Source: Denticeps clupeoides
Lineage: Eukaryota > Chordata > Actinopteri > Clupeiformes > Denticipitidae
Direction of reading: 5' to 3'
Length of the DNA stretch: 64,000 bases
Assembly (NCBI RefSeq): GCF_900700375.1
Contig: NC_041710.1
Span: 11,853,707-11,917,706, forward strand
Shown: positions 1 through 12,757 of the stretch, in pieces
Layout of the letters: each line of letters opens with the position of its first letter
Numbering within the stretch: the first letter of the stretch is position 1
Translations under genes and position numbers: made by a program
The notes under the pieces: model-generated
Databases searched by the model: none
Told to the model about the DNA's origin: nothing
The model's input: the letters and a program-made list of their open reading frames with translations, nothing else

Positions 1-9
1 GCAACATTG

Positions 10-230
10 TTGTAAGTTGCTACCAAAGGATTACGGGCCCAAAAAACGGACCCATAATCAGAGGGTTGCTGTTTCGAATCCCGATCCCACCGAGCAAAGT
101 ATCCACACACTGCTCCCTGGGTGCCTTCAATGGCTGCCCACCAATTTTGATGGGTTACACATTTCGTTGTGTGCACCGTGTGCTGTGTTTCACAATGTCA
201 ATCACTTCACATTCACAAGAAAGATGTGTA
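10..230 (+). mobile_element. SINE-A copy (tRNA-derived SINE), diverged
   Basis: Starts with a degraded tRNA-like head carrying a B-box-like motif (gtttcgaatcc). It continues through the family core (accgagcaaag, cacacactgctccctggg, atggctgccca) and ends in caatcacttcac. About ten copies of this family occur in the window. The low identity to the best copies (for example the one at 6.2 kb) suggests an old insertion. Confidence 0.75.
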
Positions 231-255
231 ACACTGATGTAAATTGATTTAATTA

Positions 256-456
256 AATTCATTTACATTACATTTACAGCATTTATCAGACGCCCTTATC
301 CAGAGCGACTTACAATCAGTATTTACAGGGACAGTCTCCCTGGAGCAACTTAAGGTTAAGTGTCTTGCTCAGGGACACAATGGTAGTAAGTGGGATTTGA
401 ACCCGGGTCTTCTGGTTCACAGGCGAGTGTCTTACCCACTAGGCTACTACCACCAA
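256..456 (-). mobile_element. SINE-B copy (tRNA head, V-SINE-like core)
   Basis: On the minus strand it reads as a tRNA-like head (ggtagtagcctagtgggtaa, then a B box in gggttcaaatccc), a core with gtgtccctgagcaagacac, and the tail aagtcgctctggataagggc followed by repeated aaatgt. The conserved core and LINE-like tail resemble the V-SINE class of fishes; that class name is from memory. Confidence 0.8.
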
Positions 457-567
457 ATTCATGTAATTTATCATTTTTTTGCTGAACCTGATGGAACATT
501 TGTGTCTACAAGGTTGGTAAAAAAATCCTGGTGAGGGGTTTTTCTCTTCAGACCTGGATTACCAAAT

Positions 568-745
568 TCTGGCAATCCAGGAACGAGTGTGTCCTCTCCA
601 ATCGGAGAGCAGTGGGCAGCCATGAAAAGCACCCAGGGAGCAGTGTGCGGGGACGGCTCAGTGGCACCTTTGTGGCTCAACATTCAAACCAGCAACCTTC
701 CAATTACAGGTCTGCTTCCTTACCCACTAGGCCACCACATTTAAG
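568..745 (-). mobile_element. SINE-A copy, partial
   Basis: Inverted copy. It shows tcctct, gagcagtgggcagccatga, gggagcagtgtgcggggacg and, at its far end, the tRNA-like head ending cccactaggccaccac. The tail part is missing or diverged. Confidence 0.7.
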
Positions 746-2811
746 GCTATCATTATTAATATATTTAACTATGTTTTATACAGTATTATATAAATTGCCC
801 AGCCACTGGAAAAGCATGTGACAGTCTTTCTCAGTGCCAGTCCCAAGCCCAGGTAAATGGGGAGGGCTTTGTCATGAAGGGCATCTGGTGTAAAACGTTC
901 ACCAGGTCATTTGTGCAGATAACAGTAACATTTACTAGATCAGCTTTTTGAAAGCTTGCTCATTTTTAAAACCATTTACATGCTTGTTTCTTGCCAGACA
1001 GACCCGGCAGTGGCTCTGACACATTTCAGATGGCCGCACACAAACTGGGGCGGGCAGAGCAGTGATGAGGGGTTCAAGCGTGGATTTTCATGGCGGAGGT
1101 GCAAAGAGCAAGCATACGCAACAGGACTTACAGAAATGAATGGGAGAAAGAGTATTGAGTATTATTATCTTGGAGTAAAATTCTTGGCTACTCTACCTAC
1201 CTCTGGCAGTATTATACATCTGTATTCACTTTTTGGATGCACCTGGCTACTTGTCTAAAGTAAGCCTTTTTAGCAGTGAAATAATTTGATTTCAGAAGGA
1301 CCAGTGTGGTGTGAATCCAAGCCATTCAAGTCCTCCTTATGTCAGTACGTCACTCTATGTCAGTGTGTAAATTTGTTTAAATGTTACATGTAGCACCTGT
1401 GTAATATGTAACCTGTATATAGCTAATATTACAATAAAGCTCACTTGAACATTTAAAAAGTCTCCTCAAATAGGTTCCTTGAGCAGTGCCACTTTGTCCA
1501 CCAAAAATGGCAACTGTGTGTGTTTAACATACCCAAATTGGAAAAAATTGCCTGAAACTGGTTTTTCATGTTGCCATGGTAGCGGCTCATAAGTGAAAAA
1601 TGTTATTAGAGATTGTTGACTGACTGGCTGGCATCTTGAGAGCAGGACTTGATAAGGATGTTAAATATGTTACTTTTCACATAGCCTGTGTGCGCCGCTG
1701 CAGATTCTGTTCATTACAGCTGCACATTTGAGGGGGAACAACAGGAATCAGCACCCAATTAAGAAGAAAATAGAAAAATAAATATTATGAGAGTCTGAAA
1801 TTTCTTCCTTTCATGTCTCATCATGAAGCATTGCTTATTTTGCCCTCGACAAACAATGCACCTCTCCTGGCGGGCAGGTAAAATATTGTTGATGTTGATT
1901 ACACTATTTGTATATCGAAGCACTTTGTCTTTTATTCCATCCTCAGAACCTCCCAGATGCTCTTTCATCTCTGTGTTAACAAAAAACTACACGGGAAAAC
2001 AAAACAAGCCCATGAGTCCCATGATGCACTGGTTGGGTTGGGTAAAGAGAGGTCGGCTCCTTTGTTCATCATTCAGATGAAAAAACTATCCCTTTCACCT
2101 TTCATGAGAGAGGCCATGCAATTTATACCATGCAAACGTATTACAGAGTCATTAGAATGTAGGTCCGTGTGTCAGATCAGAAGACCTGAAATTACACGTC
2201 ACTTTACCATCTGCTCGCTTTTTTGCAGAGTTGCTGTTTTATTTGAGCATATTAAGAGCAAACCAAGATTTTATTTTAGAGATAAGTCTGTGACTAGATT
2301 CAAAGTCGAATGAAAGTGATCTGAATTCCAAAGGCAGCCTTGTTTAGGCAGAAAATAATGCAGCACACTGAGAATTTGGAACCCATCTTACTGACCAAAA
2401 AATATCGATTTGGCTCTATTATTGCCCTGAAAGTGAAACAATGAAATGTCACATCATTTGAAGCATGTAATCCTCTATGGTTGCTATAGTGACATTCCTC
2501 TGCTCAGATGGTGTTTCCAGGTCCTATGCTCTTTGATCCATGTCAGCGGGAAAAAAGGTGTGTTATTACAAATGTAGTGATGACAGTTTCTACCAGGAAA
2601 CTCCTCTCTTTGCTATGCCTCAGTGGTTGCGTAAAATACAAGACTGTAAAGTACGGCCCTATCCCTCGATTGGCATGCAAACATTTCCAGCAGTTGATCA
2701 ATTGGCCACTGACAGTGAGGTAATGAAGTATGGGAAAGAGCTAAATAGCTTCTCAGGAACATTCATGCACTTGCCTCACAACCATGGTAAGGAATCTTTA
2801 TTTAATTTCAT
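746..2811. other. No gene recognised
   Basis: AT-rich unique-looking DNA. Short open frames here show no domain and no convincing splice context. A plus-strand polyadenylation-like signal (caataaagctcac, about 1430) lies after an open frame at 956-1258. It could be the 3' end of an unrecognised transcript, but nothing else supports one. Confidence 0.4.
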
Positions 2812-3030
2812 CTGTTGAAGCATCTCAGTCCATGCTGGAGCGAAGGTTGCTGGTTCGAGTCCCAAACTGCCCAGGTGCCACTGAGCAAAGCACCGTCCCC
2901 ACACACTGCTCCCTGGGCGCCATTCATGGCTGCCGACTACTGGGTGATGGTTAAAAGCAGAAGACTCATTTTGTTGTGTTACCGTGTGCTGTGCTGTGTT
3001 TCACAAGGACAATCACTTCACTTTCAAATA
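2812..3030 (+). mobile_element. SINE-A copy
   Basis: Head with ggttcgagtccc, then the family core (gtgccactgagcaaagcacc, cacacactgctccctgggcg) and the 3' end aatcacttcactttc. Confidence 0.8.
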
Positions 3031-3324
3031 CCCAAAGTTTTGGTACTTTTCCTGTAACTTTTTTGGGGTCTCTCTGCATGTTGAGACTTGAAAATATCTT
3101 CCAAGTGTTATGTTGCTCTTTTTGTTTTGGCTTCCCATCAGCTTTAGAAACAATCTTCCAAAGATTGTTCCAAAGTCTAAGATAACCAAGCTTGTGAGAA
3201 TGGGCAGGACACAATGAATTAAGCACCTTATTAGAGACTGGTAGTCTGATGTTAGAACATTGCTTACATTACTTCTATATACTTCTATATTGCAAACCAT
3301 TTTCTTCCTTCATCCTGGTTAGAA

Positions 3325-4738
3325 CTTACATTCCTCCACAGGCCAACGCGAGTGAAGCACTGCACACACTGGCTGACCAGATCATCACCCTGGAAAGAAA
3401 ATTTCCAGATTCCCTTTATTTTCCTTGGGGATTTTAACAGAGCAAAACTAAACTACAAACTTCCTAAATACATACAGGATATATATCGACTGCCCCACCA
3501 GGGACAATATCACACTTGTCTGCTACTACAGAACTTTAAAAGACCCCTATTGCTCTGTTCCCTGGGCAGCTTTGGGACGTTCTGATCACTGCCTGGTCCA
3601 TCTTATTCCAGTTTACAGTCAACAGCTTAAACCTGCTGTCCAGGGACTTATGCCAATCTCCTCTCCTCCAAACTTCCCCAGTTCAAGATGTCACCTGCTA
3701 CTTGCCAGTGGATCACCAGCTTCTTGACAGACAGGAAGCAGCAAGTAAGGCTGGGTATACCACTTCTGAAATGCAGGCCCTCAGTACTGGTGCCCTCTAC
3801 ACCAATGACTGCAAGTCCACAACCTCAGCTGTTAAACTCATGACAGTTTTTAGACTCAATTCAGGATCGAGGCGAATCTGTCGACAGGAAGTTGAGTGGC
3901 TCGTACTCTGGTGCAATCAGCACAACTTGGAGCCGAACAAGCATGACTGTGGAGATGACAGTGGACTTCAGGTGACATCCTTCATCACTGCTCCTCCTCA
4001 CTATATCAGTCATCCCAGTGTCTTCTGTGGAGATCTTCAAGTTCCCAGCATTCACCAGAACCTGAAGTGAGACTCATCTCACTCCATTCTCAAAAGGACC
4101 CAGCAGAGCATGTACAGTACAAGCCAAACGTTTTGACACACCTTCTCCTTCAATGTGTTTTCTTTATTTTCATGACCATTTACATTCTCACTGAAGGCAT
4201 CAAAACTGTTAATGAACACATGTAGAGTTATGTACTTAACAAAAAGTACAGACTTGACCTCCACAGTCACCGGACCTTAACCCAATCGAGATGGTTTGGG
4301 ATGAAAGGGTAGCTCTTTTTAAGAAACTAGAATATAAAACATGTTTTCAGTTATTTCACCTTTTTTTGTTAAGTACATAACTCCACATAGTACCGTATTT
4401 CCTTATGCAATTAAAGAAGTCCAGTCTTCCACTGACCCTGGACTTAGACCCTGCTGCCCTCTGTCAGACAATACAGAAGCCTGCAGACACAGGAACAGTT
4501 TCTTTCCGTTCGCCGTCACCCACCTCAACAACTGAACTGTTAAACATATCACAATTGCACTTTATGTATCCCTGTACTACCTCTGTAATCTGTAATCGTC
4601 GTATTTTGTGCATATAATATTTCATTATATTTTATATTGTCATTGTTTTATACTGTTGTGCTTGAGCGACACCATCAACCAGAATTAAATGTGTTCACTC
4701 ACATACTTGGCCAATAAACGCAATTCTGATTCTCATAT
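3325..4738 (+). mobile_element. LINE (L2/Rex-like), 5'-truncated and internally deleted
   Basis: 3340-3590 encodes decayed apurinic-endonuclease sequence, ending near a GSFGTF-like stretch. 3700-4080 encodes reverse-transcriptase fragments: TDRQEAASKAGYTTS, then ALYTNDC, then a region ending WLVLWCNQHNLEPNKHDC. The central RT, including the catalytic aspartates, is missing between them. 4405-4738 holds the 3' end with a decayed C-terminal frame, finishing at ggccaataaacgcaattctg. A short Tc1-type element interrupts the copy. The clade is assigned from motif style only. Confidence 0.7.
4107..4402 (+). mobile_element. Short Tc1-like deletion derivative nested in the LINE
   Basis: The ends carry inverted matching segments: acatgtagagttatgtactt-type sequence on the left and aagtacataactccacat on the right, plus facing copies around a middle piece. 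The middle encodes PQSPDLNPIEMVWDE, the C-terminal DDE-region signature of Tc1 transposases. Nothing else of the transposase survives, so it could only move with help from another copy. Confidence 0.65.
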
Positions 4739-5184
4739 AAATTATCAAAATGTATTAATACTCTCATAACATAAAATATCATTTCATTGTCAGGAAAGGA
4801 TTATAATATAATGAAAAAGAAAAAAGTGTAATTAATGTAGGTTGTTGCTGGTATGTGCCCATATTACAATTGACATGATTTCAATATCTAGTCAGATGTT
4901 GAGCCAGCAGGGACCATGGGAAAATGTGCTACTAAAGGGTAATTGCCACAGTGAGGGATTGGAATTTCATCTGCTCTTCTCATTTAAAACGAGGGAAAAG
5001 ATGAACTAGTCTTAGCACCTCACAATGCAGGAAAAAACTATAATAACCATGGCATATTTTGCCCATAAAAGCCATAGTACTTTAATTGCTTTCATTGTTA
5101 TGCAACAGTGGTGCTTTTGTTTCTAGAATAGATCGTTACTGCCAGCAGAGACATGTCTCTGAGAGACATCTTGAAACATATACA

Positions 5185-6195
5185 TACAGCGCATCCAGAA
5201 AGTATTCGCAGCTCATCACTTTTTCCACATTTTGTTATGTTGCAGCCTTATTCCAAAAGGGATTAAATGCAATTTCCTTCAGAATTCTACCCACAACATG
5301 CCATTATGACATGAAACATGAAAAAGGTTTATGTGAGATTTGGCACATTTATTACAAATAAAAAACATGTACATAAGTATTCACAGCCTTTGCTCGATGC
5401 ACCTTTGGCAGCAATAAGAGCCTCAAGACTTTTTCAATATAATGCCACAAGTTTGGCACACCTATCCTTGGCCAGTTTCGCATCAGTGCACTGTCATTTT
5501 AAGATTTCTCCAGAAATGTTCAATTGTATTCAAGATGATGCTGCCACCACCATGCTTCACTGTAGGGATGGTATTGGCCTGGTGATGAGCCTTAAAAAAA
5601 AAAAAAAGTGAAGTGATTGTCATCTGTGACAGCAGCACAGCACAGGAAGCACACAGTGAAATTTGTCCTCTGCATTTAACCCATCACCCTGATCGGATCA
5701 GGATTCGAACCAGCAACCTTCTGATTACGGTGCCGCTTCCTTAACCGCTTAACCGCCTTCCTCTTACAGATGATGGAAGGCACTGTGCTCATCAGGACTT
5801 TCAAAGAATCAGAATCAGAAAACTTTATTAATCCCAAAGGAAATTGCAAAGCATCAGAAATGATTTGTGCCTCGAGACAATTCCTTTGATTTCATGTTTG
5901 GTTTGTGCTCTGACATGAACTGTCAACTGTGGGACCTTATATAGAATGTGTGTGCCTTTCCAAATCAGGTCCAATCAACTGTTTTTTCCACAGGTCAACT
6001 CCAAATAAACTGCAAGGATGATCAGGGGAAACATCTGAGATTAATTTTGAGTTTCATTGCAAAGGCTGTGAATACTTATTTATTTCTCTCTTCTTTTTTT
6101 TTTTTATAAATTTGCTAAAACCTCAAGTAAACTTTTTTTTCACATTGTCATTATGGGGTGTTGTGTGTAGAATTCTAATCAAATTTGGAATAAAA
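5185..6195 (-). mobile_element. Tc1-like element, decayed, right end lost
   Basis: The left end reads cagcgcatccagaaagtatt, the recognisable terminal repeat of a fish Tc1-like group. Minus-strand pieces encode the transposase stretch ANTIPTVKHGG. Later sequence (aatcaggtccaatcaactg, then cattgtcattatggggtgtt) is the inner part of the other end. It is interrupted by a SINE-A copy and cut off by a second one, so the right terminal repeat is gone. Confidence 0.75.
5605..5765 (-). mobile_element. SINE-A copy inserted in the Tc1-like element
   Basis: Begins agtgaagtgattgtcat, passes ctgcatttaacccatcaccc and a short head with attcgaaccagcaacc. It is internally deleted relative to the 6.2-kb copy. 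It splits the surrounding Tc1-like sequence, so it is the younger of the two. Confidence 0.8.
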
Positions 6196-6441
6196 GTGAA
6201 GTGAAGTGATTGTCACACGTGATACACAGCACACGGTGCACACAGTGAAATTTGTCCTCTGCATTTAACCCATCACCCTGAGTGAGCAGTGGGCAGCCAT
6301 GACAGGCGCCCGGGGAGCAGTGTGTGGGGACGGTGCTTTGCTCAGTGGCACCTCAGTGGCACCTTGGCGGCTCGGGATTCGAACCGGCAACCTTCTGATT
6401 ACGGGGCCGCTTCCTTAACCGCTAAGCCACCACTGCCCCTG
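6196..6441 (-). mobile_element. SINE-A, near-complete copy
   Basis: One of the best preserved members. On the minus strand it reads ggcttagcggttaagg (A-box-like), ggttcgaatccc (B box), the core, and the end cacgtgtgacaatcacttc. It abuts the broken right side of the Tc1-like element. A 16-bp duplication (cagtgcataaggctg repeated) follows it at about 6443-6475. Confidence 0.85.
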
Positions 6442-7468
6442 GCAGTGCATAAGGCTGCAGTGCATAAGGCTGCAACAGTGATGTGTTATGAATACTTTCT
6501 TCATCCTCTGTACTAAAACAACTGTGCAGTGTGTGAACTGTTATGAATATGAATCTCTTTTATTAATCTGGGCCAAAGGTTCCATAAAAGGCAAATAATG
6601 ATCATTTTCTCATATCTCGCTATGAAAGCTCATATTAAAACACGAGCCGCAACATCAGAGTTGTGTGACTGCTGATGTTCCAGTAACAGACAACTGGACA
6701 CTGGTACTAGAAAGTTCAGTTGCAGAGAAGTATTGTTAAAATGGTCCTTAGGGCTCCGTTCCTTTTCTACCCATACACACACCTGGTGCAAGGCATAGTG
6801 TAAATATCATTGCTAGTTTGAACCCAAGCCAGTATTTGTCCTGTACAGCGTCAACATTGTTTTAATAGCAAACGTACTTAGGCCCATGACCATGCCATTT
6901 TAAAATTAAGTTGTTTTTTTATATATAATTTCCATACTTTAAGGGAGTATTTTGAAGATTTTTTGATATGTATAATACAGGTTGTAGAGAGGGTTCATGT
7001 GCAAAAACAGATGAAAAAGGAAAAGTCCATGGGAATGTGAATAGCTGTGGAACTATACACAATGAACAGGATCTCTGGGGGAACCAGTAGAGAAGGATGT
7101 GCTCTTTACCACCTCCTCTCATGTCCACTTCAGTTCAGGGAGCTTCACTGGAATGCTGCTGTTGCTTGTGGTTCATTTCACGCATGATGGACTACCTGGC
7201 AAATCTGATAATATCAGACTTCCAAGGTGCAAGCACACCTGGCTTTCAAAATTGAATGACAGATTAAACTCTGATATCACATCCCAAACACACTCACACT
7301 TAATTAAGAGTCTAATGCTGTCTTTGATTACAGGTTACTGATTTTATTCCAGTGGTTTGAATCGAACACTTTCAATAGCATCATAGAACTACAAATTCTA
7401 TTGAGAACACACCTATTTTATGGAATCCACACACATGTCACTGTTTAATTTACAGTAAATGGTGTTTG

Positions 7469-7655
7469 TACAGTCAGGAAAAAAATATTTGATCCTCTGC
7501 ACTTTGCCACTAAAAAATAAATGATTGGTCTATAATTTCAATGGTAGGTTTATTGGAACATAGAGAGGTAGAACAATAAAGAAAAAATCCAAAATTATGC
7601 ATCAATCAGCAAGTTTTCTGGCTCCCAGTTGTATTTTCTACAGGTAAGGAGTTAG
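7469..7655. mobile_element. Tc1-like terminal fragment
   Basis: Begins tacagtcaggaaaaaaatat and continues with atgattggtctataatttca and ggtaggtttattggaaca, the left terminal region of a widespread fish Tc1-like group. No transposase coding is visible. Confidence 0.6.
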
Positions 7656-7740
7656 GATTATTGCCTAAATATGTGAGTGAACTAGCACAAGCTCTCAAGC
7701 ACAACAGTATAAAACAATGATCAAGAGTTGGCCCAAATTA
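7656..7740 (-). mobile_element. LINE 3'-end fragment
   Basis: Inverted and diverged copy of the 3' end of the LINE at 3.3-4.7 kb. Shared pieces include gttttatactgttgtgcttg and gttcactcacata. It joins directly to the Tc1-like fragment on its left. Confidence 0.5.
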
Positions 7741-8499
7741 ACCCTATCTTCATGAAAAAGACTGCCCAATATGGACCTAATGGATTTTTTATTTTCGTGT
7801 AATGCAATTTTCCACTCTATCCAAAACTAGAGTAAACAAGCTTTTTGGTTTTGAACACACTTTGAACATTTTGGTCCTGTCCGCAACCATTTAGTTAGAA
7901 TCCTCTAACTAAATGTATGTTATTATAATGCTTGTTTTTGAAAAACATTTATCAATTTTATTTTAAATAGCATCTATTTATGAGGAAAGTACGGTTACTG
8001 ACTGAGTAAATAGAGGACTGGACCTCAATTTAATGTCAACTCTGTAAAACAAATCCAATTTAGTAAGGAATTGAGGAATAAATCTCCACTAATTATTGGA
8101 TATGTGTTGGTGTACTGGTGGATAATTTATTTTTTATCCATTCACACCCCTTTGAAATGTAATGGCATTTCTGGACTTTACTCCTAAGTAGCAGCAGTAT
8201 TTCTTGAAGGCATATATCTCTTTCAGGAATATATTGTTTAATCTGGGGCACAAGGGGAACCCTCAGTATTTTTAATGGGTTAATACAAATCTGTTTTTTA
8301 TATTGGTCTACTAATTAATCTGTTCAAAATGAATTGAATGACCAAAAATGGTTGGTTGGCTGGTTGGAAGATTGCGGAAATGCAGGTGAGTATTTGGGAA
8401 ACAGTTTTGCAAATATGTTCTTAATGCTTTACTAATTACTTATTGATTGCTAATTTCACAATGCATTTTTACCAAACTGATTAATCCTAAATCTGTATT

Positions 8500-8672
8500 T
8501 GGGGTGGTAGTAGCCTAGTGGGTAACACACTCGCCTATGAACCAGAAGACCCAGGTTCAAATCCCACTTACTACCATTGTGTCCCTGAGGGGGACTGTCC
8601 CTGTAACTACTGATTGTAAGTCGCTCTGGATAAGGGCGTCTGATAAATGCTATAAATGTAAATGTAAAATTT
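8500..8672 (+). mobile_element. SINE-B copy
   Basis: Head gtagtagcctagtgggtaac with B box ggttcaaatccc, core gtgtccctgag, tail gtaagtcgctctggataagg and aaatgtaaatg. The core is about 25 bases shorter than in the 29.3-kb copy: the stretch from gcaagacac to ctcca is absent. Confidence 0.85.
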
Positions 8673-11210
8673 ATTTGCTGCTCCATTCTATTCTTTCTTG
8701 TGTAAAAATTCTGACCCTTGTCTTAAAACTGAACACCAGTCTTAAACAAGCTGGAGGATGAAAAGGTACTACGATTTTCATAGAAAGAAGTGAAACTATT
8801 CAGTCTAAAAAATGTGCATCACCCAGAAAGAGCAAAATATACAATGAGAGCTTCAAAGGGACTTTTGTCATAATAATAATAATGTAATTTTCCAAACCAC
8901 TTCCACTCTGCACTTCACGAATATGATGATTTCTCAATTGCCCATTGACTTGTTGACCTGTAGCTTTGTGACTTTGTGACTGTCATCCATTCTCCTCCCA
9001 GCATTAGCCTGGAGCTTACCAGGGTGTTCTCATGCATTGGAATCCAGGACCCATGAGTAACAGATTCATAGTGATGATAAAATAGTTTTTTTCTGTAACA
9101 ATTTAGGGCATGAAATTCACAGAAAGAATGTTTTTTGTTACACGTGGGTGTAGTCCCAGCAGGTCTTGCAGGGTGAATCTGGACAGTAGAGCACTGACAC
9201 TGCCACCTACACTTGAAAAAGAATGAGGAGGGAACTGACAGCATGAACACCATATTTTATTGATTCAGGGACAAAGGCAGATTTAATACCGTTTCTGTGG
9301 GACAAGGAAGAGATAACGAAGAAGCCAAGCTTCAATGCAAGGTGGCAATTCCCAAATGAATAACATTTTACAAATAAGGCTATAAAGGTTCAACTTAAAC
9401 ATCATCACAGCAAAGCAATATGCTTAAAGTTGATTGAGTAATTTAATAAAGAGCACAATAAGCTCAGGCACTATTACACAACACGTCTAATTTCCAGATT
9501 CCCAAACAAACGTTTCTGGACAAACAAAAATATATATTTACATTAGAATTGTGATATGGATTGCCTGTCCATTTAAGGACAATCTAAGGAGAGAACTGGC
9601 ATCAAGTAGTACACTGGATAGGCACTTCATTCTAATAACCTGCCTAAGATTTTCTGTGTAGACCCTCCAATCTCATTGGCTGCATTGTAGATGTTGAAAT
9701 TAATATCATTCTGCCACCCCCATAGTGGGTCTTATACGTGGAAGCCATTTCCAGATTTAATTTAGGAGATTTCTGCCAATCAAAGCATTTATTTCCCATC
9801 CCGTACATAATTACAGGTCCATTCAGGCCAGAGATGATCAGAGAGAAGGGCTCTTTTCTCGCTCTGTTGAGCCAGCAGGGGCATTTAATACCTGCACTTT
9901 GTCTGGTATAAATGAAGGCTAAAAATACACCCAGAATGGCGGTAATCAATGCATCGAGGGGCACTGAAACAATAAGTAGGCGGCAGGGGAGATGCTCACA
10001 ATGCAGTATTAGCACGTCTGATTAACTGTGTGTCAATGTAGTAATTTAGTTTTTTGATGGGGTGTAAAACCAAGAATTTTAATTGCAAACATGAACAAAG
10101 CTCTAGGGTCTAATGTGTAATATGAGAGGCCAGAAACAAAATGAAAGTTATTTTTCAACTTTGTGCTTTTATGCATTATATACGGCAGTTTTCCAATACC
10201 TTCAAAAATATTTGCCCAATATTTTAAAAACTCATTTAAGCCATAAGCCACACAGATCACCACTAGGCATTACATAACACTTACAGCAACCTGCCATATT
10301 GAGGAAGAATAATAAATTAATTAATTAATTCAATCAAGTTTCATTGTCATAGTCACTACATAGTCGTGCATTTTAGCCATTAACAGAATTCTCCATATAA
10401 AGCAAAGTCATCCTCCAAAAAACAAGTGCACCACAGAAAGAATGTGATGCTATAAAGCCGAAAATGTGAAATAAATGGAAAAATAAGGGTTCAGTTGGCA
10501 TCACCAGTCCTTTCCATCAGAATACAGGCACAATACAGGAAAATCTCATCTGTTTTCTGCAAAGGTTTCCAAGCACCAGCTGGTGAGACTTTGGCTCAGT
10601 TGCCAACGGTATGACACTTGCTTTCAACCACAAAAATAGAAGAGTACAGCAGACAACAGGGCTGCAGAGGTATGTGCTGAGAGGCTGCCATATTGGGTAG
10701 GATTACCATAGTTACAGTGATTCAGTGATTCCACTGAAGTCCTCGGTTTACTTAACAACATCGGAGGAGGATTAAAGCACATTGGAACTGATCCCACCTG
10801 GAATGCCTTTGTCAAACTAATTGTACACTTGCTGTGTTTCATGAAAAGCAAGAGGGTTTGGTTTTAAACAAGTCAATTTTGGTTTTGATGCTGGCGCCAT
10901 CTTTGCTCCACTGCTATTGCCTAGCAACAGGTAATGTCAATTTTCAAATAAATACCTGCGAAATGTCAGAGATAAAACATCACATCCAAGAACACCCAGA
11001 AATGTTGAGTTTTAGCAGCCTTCAACATTGGTATATTAAGAAATCTTTTTTTTTATTTGTTTACTGAGCTAAACAAGGTGGTGTAAGATTCAAAATTATG
11101 ACAAACACCCATGAATGACTTGTTGGACATGCTCTAACATAAAAAACCACAGCATATTGTTACAGTGGGACCTGTCATGGGGACAGGATACATAAATCAG
11201 AAACAGAATA
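8673..11210. other. No gene recognised
   Basis: AT-rich DNA with no convincing coding exon. An open frame of 123 codons on the minus strand at 9644-10015 has no recognisable domain and no splice context. A short AATT-repeat tract lies near 10310. Confidence 0.4.
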
Positions 11211-11214
11211 TGTA

Positions 11215-11745
11215 GCAGTGCTGGAAGCAGGAACGTGGGCAAGTTTAATGACCAGAGAGACTTTGACGTAGTGATGCTAGACTAGAGGAGCAGATCCAGA
11301 TCCCAACATGCAGTGGTGCCCATCATAGGGAGCCAACTGTAGGCCATTGATGATCAATGTAATTCATGAAAAATGGATATACCAGGCTAGTCCAACTATC
11401 AGAACACACAATGCAGAAGAGTTTAGCTGTAGACTGGTCTGTATGACCAGACTGAGCCCAGTCAAGTAGAACTGAAACACGGAGGGACGAAGGAGGTGGC
11501 CCGGTGGAATGAATCGTGTTTGCATTCCATGGTGCTTATGGCCTTTCAGCAGGATGGTGTGCCCTGCCGCACTGCAGAAATGATGTGTGGAACATGACAA
11601 AGATTTCCTGGTGTTGCCATGGTCTCGTGTGCTGGAAAAACAAGTCAGTGGAGGCCCCATCTTCCATCTTAAATGACTAACAGGATATGAATACAATAAG
11701 CTACTCAGCATGAGGCCTCGTCGGGGTATTATTCGGCAGGTAGGC
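11215..11745 (+). mobile_element. Tc1-like transposase relic
   Basis: Heavily decayed plus-strand sequence. Short coding echoes of the Tc1 DDE region survive: ttcagcaggatggtgtgccc followed by a cactgcagaa stretch (compare FQQDNAPCHTA), and gctggaaaaacaagtcagtg with a following ggaggcccc (compare LEKQV..EAP). Terminal repeats were not found. Assignment rests on these short matches. Confidence 0.4.
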
Positions 11746-12757
11746 TCCGCATTTTAGCTCCAGCGTAGAGAAATGACGGTGCTGCAGCTCACAGGCATGC
11801 TGGGTGGACAAACAACATTCTGAAAACTATTTATGTAACTGCTGACCATCAAACTAGTGCAGAGCTAACTAGAGTGTTTTTTGTACTATTAACAAGAAAT
11901 CGACATTTTCAAATATATAATTCACCTTTTGTCACAATAATAATACTTGCATCTATTCCATAAGGCTTACATCTGTTCAAGAAGACGTTTCTTCAGTTTT
12001 CATTTTGCAGATGTGACACACCGAATAGTCAACAGACTACAGAACACTGAGCAAAATGTGACCGTGTTTTCGTACTATGCCAAGTAGTGAAGCCAAAGAA
12101 CATCAATTGGCAGCAAAATCTGGCAACAAAGTGATACGGCTCTGTTGTCTTTTCTTTTTTTGAATTGCCACAAGTTTACAGTTAGTCTAAGGGATGCAAG
12201 AAAAAGCATGCATTCGCATCCAGAGTTTAGATCCAAAGGCTCTTTGTACATGAATGAAATGTTGAGAAAAAAAAAAAAAAAAAAACCTTAACATGCAGAA
12301 CATCTGGGTGTTACTGAAGGAATTCCTTCAAAGAAATGTGGGTGAAAACCACGTGCACTAGCAAGAGGTGGCGAGGATGCAAAATGGGGGAGGGGGTGGC
12401 AATAAATAAATAAAAGCGAGCAATAATGAAAGTCAGGGATACAGAGTTATTACTCTGTCAGCTCCCATTCGAGCAAGCAGGAGAACCCTCTCCATTTGAC
12501 GCTATTAGTGGCCAAACGGGCTGTCGTGTAATGCCGCTGACCCTCTCCTCACAGACTCAGACTGAATGCAGGTGATCGGCTAAGGCTGGGTCAGGCTGTT
12601 CTGTTCCTTCTAAGGTATCAGGGTTCAGATAAAAGCTTTAAAGAACAGAACAGCATCATTAAGCACAATTGTTAAAAAAAAAAAAGAAAAAAAGAAGCGA
12701 ACCCCGAACCACAGACGCGACCAAATAAACCAAAAAAAAAACGCACCATCCCCGTGG

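Noticed and set aside
956-1445. Possible terminal exon with polyadenylation signal
   Set aside because: One open frame plus a downstream aataaa is too little: no recognisable protein and no partner exon.
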